Assembly (NCBI RefSeq): GCF_020283565.1
Contig: NC_060059.1
Location: forward strand, 29,461,838 to 29,525,837
Reading direction: 5' to 3'
Source of the DNA: Trifolium pratense
Taxonomy: Eukaryota; Streptophyta; Magnoliopsida; Fabales; Fabaceae
Length of the DNA stretch: 64,000 nucleotides
The notes under the pieces were generated by a model. It did no database searches, had not been told where the DNA came from, and saw nothing but the letters and a program-made list of their open reading frames with translations. Shown here piece by piece: positions 57,201-64,000 of this stretch; position 1 is the first letter of the stretch, and each line of letters begins with the position of its first letter. Position numbers and translations under genes: made by a program.

Positions 57201-60200
57201 ATGGTGGCACTTCTTTGAAGGGATCTATTTTTGAATCTCTTCTTTGAAGTATTATTACAATTTCTTTCTTGAATGATATTATGGTCGTGATTCATGAATA
57301 ATGTAGCAACACCCTCTATTGAATACTTTTGCCAATACACACTATCATCAGGTGAAATACTTCGAATCACACTGAATTATGTGAGTTCTATTACTTGGTG
57401 AAATCAATTCCCCAAATGGTGGGATTCGTAGGAGTTTTTCCGGCTACTAGTGTGTTAGTTTGAATGTGTTATTGAGTGTTGTACGGACATTTTTGTTGAG
57501 ATGTTAATTTGGTAGTAAATTTTATTTTCTCAACCAATGTTTGAAAAAATTGAACAGAGTATAAATCAGAACTAGGGATGACATCCATATTGAGTAGAAT
57601 GAAATAAATTTGAAAATAGGTGATTGGCATAGTGCTGAAGACGCACATCAATGTTTTGACAAAAAAAATTGAAAAGGAAATAAGAATGATGCCATCCATG
57701 ATTGACTATATGTTAGTCTCTTTGGAACCCCTTCTACTTTTAGTGCATGCCTGGGTAGTTGCTAGAGTTTTTGCTGTGGAATTTATTTTGGAATAACTAA
57801 TTTCGTAAAGAATCACTCAATATTTCTTCCATTCTTTTGCTCCTTGTTGAAGAATTTCTTTACCTTTACTTGAAGTACTCGTTTGCTTTCTCTTGCTAAA
57901 ATTTCTTGTTGTATGGGAAATACATAATCAAACCATTTTAAAGAATAAGTTTTATGTTTGGGAATGTTCACCTACATGTAATTTGCGGTGACTAGAATAG
58001 AGATACTAAACTTACATTGCACATGAATAAATTATTAATTTTGGCAGAATAATTATTGGAATCCTAATTGGGTTTGGGTATGATTACTTTTTCTATAGAG
58101 ATACTAAACTTACATTCCACATTCCCTCTACACAATGTGGTTAAAAAAGTTGTATTCTTCAAATATATTACTTCTCATTCTGTTGGAATTTGATTTGATG
58201 TCATCTCTCCATTTCCTTTGATTTGATAATTCTCCTGACTGAGTTTATCTATAAAGATACCGGGGTATTTTAAAATGACAGCTCATTTCAAATATTGCAG
58301 AAAGAAAATGTCGAGCCTTGAAAAAGACCGCCACGATTTGCAGTCAACCATTGATGCTCTTCAAGAAGGTAATCAGACCTCAACTTTATTTTATCACAGC
58401 AGTTTGGATTCACATAGATTTTAATGTTGCATCTGATTTGGAAGTTGCTGTAATTTTCTATTGGCCTGTCAATGTGGATTAGCGATGGTAGTGCTAGATT
58501 TATCTGATGCTTATGAAAGAAGGAAAGGACCGGGATTAAGGTGGTAGGACCCTGAACCACGTTGTGGGGAGTTCTTAGAAAAATATATTAGAGAGAAGAA
58601 AGGGAACGCTGATGTGGCAGGGAGTGAGGAGAGAATGCTATCCTACTTAGGGGAATCAATTATACAGGGACTGAGGGGAGAGAGAAAGGGTATCTGGAAA
58701 AATCATTTGGGGTAGTTATGGACAGCGAATATTGTTCTGTGTAGGAGCTTGGCTTAGCGGGCATTAGGATATTCATCCTTTTGCAGTTATTGTTTACTTT
58801 CAGAAATAATATACATATACTCAATAGTCATCATCATTATGCTTTGATTATCTGAAATACGATAATCAGAATACTTAACGATGGTCTTACGATTGTGGTG
58901 TTCTGCCCATATGGTCTTTAGTGTTTTTTTTTACAAATGGCAACATGTTCTGCGACACAAATTCTCGTTGGTGATTGACCCTATATTTTATTAAAATACT
59001 TCTTTTTTCTGTGTTAATTGTGCTAGTGAGTCTGATATTAATATGCCTATAACTCTTTTTAGATACTCCTTTAATTTCTCTATTGTTTATTAAAAATAAG
59101 AATGGTTTCTTTTTTGCATGAAATGTTCATCTTTTTTCTGGTTGATATTTTCAGGACCTAAACCATTTGCGCTTCTGGTATATTTAGAGAGTTGAATGCA
59201 TTTCTTTTTTTTTTTTTTTTATATATATTTATTTTTGGATATCTTGTAGTTTGCTTTATTCTCTTTTGATAATATTACTTCTTTTTTATGATGATACAAA
59301 ATATCAGGGACATACTAATAATGCTAATTAAGCTATTCATTGGTCACTAAATTTTGACTATATAAGTTGGGTTATTAAGATGGTTACTATTGTTACAAAA
59401 TTGTGAAGAAATTTCATGTCAATTGGGTCATATGTGAATTTTGAAACCATGTTCATTTTTTTTGTAATTGCACTGATGCAGAAAAAAAGATGTTGCTGTC
59501 TAAGTTGCGAAAGGCTTCAGGGTTTGGGAAGGCTGTTGAGAGTCAAACAAGTAAAAGAGATGGTTCTACATCTACCGAGGATTTAGGTTTGTTTCCTCAC
59601 TATGGTTATTACTCTGTCCGTTATAGGTATTCTGTCACAGGTCATCAACTTATACTTTCCTTGCATGCTAAAGCAACTCATCTCTCACGCATGTTTCTGG
59701 GGTTAATTTATTCATAAATATGAATAAGAGAAGCAAATGTTTTTACAATGTAAACTCCTGTATATCTATTAACAAGATGCTTGAATGAAATATTCTTAAA
59801 ATATTTCATGACAGGTTTATAAAGTTTTATCGTTATAAGATTCTGATGACCAAACATCCAAGTATATGCTGCGTGTATCTAGTTTAGGTTCATTTTGTTT
59901 CTTTGTAAAATATATCCGTTTAGATAACTAGTTGCCGAACTCAGACTGTCTTATACTTGGGTAGATAACCTATATCTGGTATCATATCTTTCCTGCATAT
60001 ATAAAATTATCTGTAAATAACTAATATCTGGTATAAGATATTTCCAAAATTTTTAAAATTTACTTCTGGATACCATATAATAATAAATAAAGAATTTTGG
60101 AAGATCACATGTTTTCTTAATCCAAGTATGTTGATATAACTTGTAAGTCATAACTGGCTAATAATATGTGATTAAAGTACTCAAAAATCATTTGGATTTT

Positions 60201-61701
60201 GGTGGTTTAATTTTCTATAAGTGTTCATACATCTATGAAATGCAGTGAATGAAGATTCTGCTGCAAACTTTTCCAACATAGAATTCAATGACAATGCTCC
60301 TGTTCATGATGCTGAAGCATCTAGAGATTCTGTAGTTCCTGAAACTACACACTCATCTTTTGGGGTTTCTCCTGTGAATATTCCTCATGATCAGATAAGA
60401 GTGATTGAGAACATCAATGCACTAATTTCTGAGGTAGGATTTGCTCTGTTGAAAACTCAATCATTAATATATAAACCCTTTGTATAAAAAAATCATTAAT
60501 ATATAACCACCAACTCACATTGCTTGTTACTGTTTAGAGAATTTCTTTTTTCACCGATCCTGCTTCTATTAGTCTTATCTAAGTATTGTGAAATTGTCGT
60601 CAAATAAGCTCAAATATTCACCTGTATAGCATTTTACTGCAGCTGGCATTGGAGAAAGAAGAATTGATGAAATCTTTGGCATTTGAATCATCTGAGAGTT
60701 CTAGAATGAAGGTAATTCAATCAGAATTCTATTTTGCATGAATTAATGAGCACTGGTTTTCTTATTAGTATATTACTTGGCATTTATTGTTTATGTAATT
60801 GCGGAGTTGCGGAATAGAGCACATTCTTGAAAATAAGATTGGATCTGGTCTGGGTTCTTAGGGATGAATCAGTTTTGAGTTTGATTAACAAATTGCAATC
60901 CTCCACTTGATCTTCCTGGTTTTATCCTTGTTTCTCTGGTCCATTGGATTGGACATGTTTCTTCAAAAACACTAGTTTTATCCCAGTTATAGGTTGACAC
61001 TTTATTTTCTTAGCTGCTTTATATAGCACTGATTCTGGTTTTAGAAACTTTTTGCATAATTTTGCCTAAAATGTCCTAGTCTTTGGTTTTATTCTGGTTT
61101 TGCATTAGCCTAACCACACAATCTCTGCTGTTTCTTTTCATTATTGTAGGAGATAAACAAGGAGTTGTCCCGGAAGCTAGAGGTCCAGACACAAAGATTA
61201 GAGCTTTTGACTGCTCAAAACATGGTTAATGAAAATATTGAAAATATTTCTGCAAAACAACCAGATTCTCGCGCTACGTATGAGAACATGCCATATGCTG
61301 ATGAGGGTGATGAGGTAAAATACATGTACAGTTTATGTTGGTCAAGTAAACTTGTGTGAAAGACAAGCGTATGATTTATACATCGTCATGTGTTATCAAT
61401 AAATCCCATCTTATATTTTGTAACTGTAAGCTTCACTGCTCATAAGTAGTGCAAGTGTCTAGGTAAGAATGGAAAAACTTCCATTTCATTGTAAAGTGTG
61501 GACGTAGTTGGTCTATTCTAGAATACTTAAGTTGTAGTAGGAATAGTGGTTGTTCAGAATACTAGGGTTAACAACCTGAATTGGAAAAAGGAATTGACAT
61601 ATCTTTTTTTTCCATTTTAGGTGGTGGAAAGAGTGTTGGGATGGATTATGAAGCTATTTCCTGGTGGGCCGTCAAGAAGAAGAACTAGCAAGCTTCTCTG
61701 A
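51203..61701 (+). CDS. BLI: BLISTER-like coiled-coil protein (13 exons)
   Basis: Exons: 51203-51280, 51978-52695, 52808-53292, 54191-54310, 55282-55347, 56017-56127, 57036-57112, 58301-58368, 59482-59586, 60246-60433, 60643-60711, 61150-61314 and 61621-61701. The frame closes at 2,331 nt (776 residues). It begins MASAQVLPNNSASSRKQEHL, followed by a basic helix (LEEFRKKKAAERAKKAA). A long Ser/Asn-rich disordered region covers residues 45-400. A coiled coil of about 250 residues follows (HIEDLTQEKFSLQRALEASR, LKLQKQLEIEQAEISS, KKMSSLEKDRHDLQ). The end is ERVLGWIMKLFPGGPSRRRT. This layout and both termini match plant BLISTER, described in Arabidopsis as a partner of the Polycomb methyltransferase CURLY LEAF with roles in development and stress. 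Symbol by resemblance from memory. Confidence 0.9.
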
Positions 61702-62225
61702 TTGGGTTTACATTAGATTTGTAATTGTTGACGAAACTGTATGCACAGCTATTGGGATGAATCATGAAGCTGTTTTCCAGTATGCCAACCCAGGTAAAGA
61801 ACCAGCACATTTCAACCCAGATCCATGAGTAACGGGTCAACAAATTTACAGAGTTGCTTTTTGTTCGTTACCTCCCGGGGAAGTGGAGGACGTGACCTGT
61901 TGTATATTTGAGTGAATTATACAGCAAATTCTTCAAAAGAATTGAAAGCTGCTTATTGATTGGCAATTCCTATTGCAATTTTTTTTGGAAGATGGCAATA
62001 AATATGTTATGCGGTTTTATCTCTCGATTCAATCCAAATTTTGTGCGATAGTAGTTGGATATGAAAGAAGCTACCAAGAAGCCTTGTGGGAACAGGACCA
62101 TTTTGTTCAATACCGATATGATAAGAAGACATATCTGACATGAATATGCAGTACATTAGTTTGTACAAACACAATTCATAAAAGTATAAAAAAGTTTGAA
62201 GTTAGCATTTGTACTGTTGCTTCCT
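61702..62225 (+). other. 3' flank of BLISTER-like gene
   Basis: Contains the probable 3' UTR. Part of the final coding exon recurs about 70 bases downstream in degenerate form: GATGGATTATGAAGCTATTT (about 61641) and GATGAATCATGAAGCTGTTT (about 61756). Facing genes (BLISTER-like plus, B3 minus) converge here. Confidence 0.5.
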
Positions 62226-62233
62226 TGGTTCAT

Positions 62234-62350
62234 TTCTTCCTAACAACGTGCATCCTTAACATTTCGATTGTTCCATCTTCACGCAGCGCAATTCTTCCTA
62301 ACAACGTGCACCTTTAGCATTTCAATTGTTCCATCTTCACGAAGCACAAT
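62234..62350 (-). repeat. 58-bp tandem duplication at the 3' end of the B3 gene
   Basis: Two adjacent copies of a 58-bp unit (landmark TTCTTCCTAACAACGTGCA at 62234 and 62292). As 58 is not a multiple of three, the second copy is out of frame and the protein ends at NCAA instead of continuing into a repeated REDGTIEML segment. Confidence 0.85.
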
Positions 62351-63015
62351 TTCGCACAAGCAACCATCATTTTCTGTTATCTTGCTCTTTTTACAAAAAT
62401 CTTCCCACGCTTTCACCGTCATGCGACCATCTCTCCATGTACTTATTTCACCTCTCTTTTGGATGTGTTTTTTGCTCATTTGTGGCAAGATGTGATGATA
62501 AGCTGCTATTTCATTTCTTTGAACATCCTGTGATAATATAAACAATAAATGCAACTTGAATATCAAAATTTCAACACAACATAAATACATAAAAGTGGAC
62601 ATCACATCACTAATTGTGAAGAAAATGTAAGATATACCTTGCAGTTGCAACATATAAGGATGATATGCTTTTTAAAGCAAAGACTAAAATCCTTAATAAC
62701 TTTTGCTGGAATATGCTGCAAAAGCCAAGAATGATACCATAAGACATGAGTATGAGAGAAGTCGAAGGCGAGAATTAAGACAAATTCCTCTACCTAGGCT
62801 CAAGCAAAATGGACTAATCACACACTTAAGTATGCTTCCATGTCAAAAAAATGTGTATACATGATAAAGAACGTATAAATAATTATACCAATTCATTGGG
62901 TCTTTGACGATTATGTTTTGCAAAGAATTGTGGATTTCCTGGCTGAATATACATTTTAACATCAATTTCATCATCTACATACACATCGTCGTCGTCATCC
63001 TCCTCCTCCTCATAC

Positions 63016-63046
<31 letters not shown>

Positions 63047-63074
63047 CCTCCTCTTCCTTCTGATCATTCATCAT
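62279..63074 (-). CDS. B3-domain (REM-like) protein with acidic N-terminus
   Basis: Exons on the minus strand: 62889-63074, 62638-62715 and 62279-62527 (170 residues). After an acidic head (Asp/Glu runs), the B3 DNA-binding fold is visible: NPQFFAKHNRQRPNELHIPA, KVIKDFSLCFKKHIILICCN, then DGRMTVKAWEDFCKKSKITE and NDGCLCEIVLREDGTIEMLK, VHVVRK. This pattern (F-K, L-IP--, W--FC----L, GD-C-FE, F-V-I-R) is B3; the REM branch is often short and acidic. The start is the ATG at 63074. The same frame is open upstream but meets a TAA at 63129-63131. The protein is presumably nuclear. The C-terminus is altered by a 58-bp duplication. The gene may be decaying. Confidence 0.65.
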
Positions 63075-63128
63075 ATTATTAATTTCTTTTTCATCCAATA
63101 CGTAGAACCCTTCATCATCATCTTCTTC

Positions 63129-63151
63129 TTATACCATCATATTAACATTGC

Positions 63152-63205
<54 letters not shown>

Positions 63206-63305
63206 TATCTTCGTTGTTGTCATTGTGATCCAGCTCCACCACCTCCTCATCCTGAATCATATTATTCTCTTCCGCCTCATCCATTACCTTTATCTTTTCA
63301 CACAT
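63129..63305 (-). pseudogene. Upstream acidic segment in frame with the B3 gene, cut by a stop
   Basis: From an ATG at 63305 the frame reads MCEKIKVMDEAEENNMIQDE, then a 17-residue Asp tract coded by (GAT)n, then NVNMMV and TAA. Nineteen codons later, in the same frame, is the ATG used for the B3 call. Either the ancestral protein was longer and the stop is a mutation, or this is 5' leader, or a short intron removes the stop. Confidence 0.45.
63151..63204. repeat. (ATC)n microsatellite
   Basis: About 18 ATC/GAT trinucleotides. A shorter one is at 63018-63043. Both encode Asp runs on the minus strand. Confidence 0.95.
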
Positions 63306-64000
63306 TGATGAAAGTTCAAGGATTTTGAACTTAAATACATTATTTTCAATATGTGTCAAAACAAGGAAGGGAAGGTTGGTTGAGAAAAAAATGTGATATT
63401 TTAGAAAAAAAATTGAAACTTGATAATTTTTTCTAAAGTTAACTTTCTTGGCTCATTTGTTTTATGTGAAGGTTTTGATATGTCAAGATCATTTTATGTT
63501 TTTGACTGTGTGACTGCATAATAATCTGTTTCAAATGTTGGTCACAATCTAGTCACATCATTTCAATTTTGGAACTTTTTATAAATTGGTCATAATAATC
63601 TGTTTCAAATGTTGGTCAAAATCTGCTCAAATGATGCATCATACTGTTGGGTCTAGGGAAAGTGGGTTTGAAATGGAATAATCTCTCACCCGAGCTTTAC
63701 AAGTTTTGGTTTTGATGTTTGTCCTAATAGTTTTAGATACACTTTCATTGTATAAAATACAAACAAGCATTACAATTTACAAGTTAGCTATATTATCATT
63801 AGTTAGTCTTCATCACATATGATGTGAAATAAACACAAGAAGTTCTTTGATACCTCTATTGTAATGCTGTATTTTATGTTTCACTTCTATAAAAATAATG
63901 ATAACCAGGCCTAGAAAAGCATGCTTCATTTTGGTATTGACAGAAATATTACTTGCAAACTTTTTGGCGATTGGCAAAACATATGCAAGGTGCGCAAATT
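63306..64000. other. Upstream of the B3 gene, no further gene seen
   Basis: A direct repeat CATAATAATCTGTTTCAAATG + TTGGTCA(C/A)AATCT occurs at about 63519 and about 63592. The remaining sequence to the window end is AT-rich and non-coding in appearance. Confidence 0.4.

Noticed and set aside
62904..63308. 134-codon plus-strand frame rich in Ile/His
   Set aside because: Antisense translation of the (GAT)n/acidic region of the B3 gene; pure low complexity.

Overview
The window is nuclear DNA of a flowering plant. The genes carry many GT-AG introns, the intergenic DNA is very AT-rich, and the gene set is plant-specific. The style of the repeats (tRNA-like SINEs, 'CTCCCTCCGTTCC' MITEs, hAT, CACTA, Copia and LINE debris) fits a legume such as Medicago or a relative. 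That species guess is an inference from style; no search was run.

Layout. 0.5-4.3 kb: two tandem dirigent-protein genes (minus). 4.3-16 kb: repeat-rich and nearly gene-free, with SINEs, three hAT elements with 8-bp target-site duplications (TSDs), a LINE 3' end, a PIF-like MITE, two large imperfect foldbacks, a CACTA terminus and microsatellites. 16.1-16.5 kb: a broken ABCB-transporter fragment. 17.7-19.5 kb (minus): a type-B response-regulator-like gene with a degenerate receiver domain and an in-frame coding repeat. 20-25 kb: repeats plus one unrecognised intronless ORF (24.4 kb). 25.2-28.3 kb: fragments of a Copia element with its 3' LTR, an LRR-receptor-kinase pseudogene and a LINE. 28.7-33.2 kb (minus): a complete 12-exon SERINC-family membrane protein gene. 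33.5 kb: a near-perfect hairpin. 34.9-37.3 kb: a non-autonomous LTR retrotransposon whose LTRs read as identical, with a 12-unit internal repeat and a nested hAT element. 38.1-38.4 kb: a Copia gag remnant. 39.1-43.3 kb (plus): an ING/PHD-finger gene, 7 exons. 45.6-48.5 kb (plus): complex I subunit GRIM-19/NDUFA13, 3 exons. 51.2-61.7 kb (plus): BLISTER-like coiled-coil protein, 13 exons. 62.3-63.3 kb (minus): a B3-domain gene with an acidic N-terminus and an in-frame upstream stop.

The intact genes are functionally unrelated: cell-wall phenolic coupling, membrane lipid/serine incorporation, chromatin reading, respiration, Polycomb-linked development and transcription. No operon-like or cluster logic is expected or seen. 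Both chromatin-linked genes (ING and BLISTER-like) lie in the right half, with no evidence that this matters. I found no clearly novel enzymatic system. The unusual material is structural: the foldbacks, the young nested retrotransposon, hAT elements with tRNA-like segments, and the decaying two-component gene. Exon coordinates were placed by hand from splice signals and frame continuity and may be off by a few bases at ambiguous junctions.
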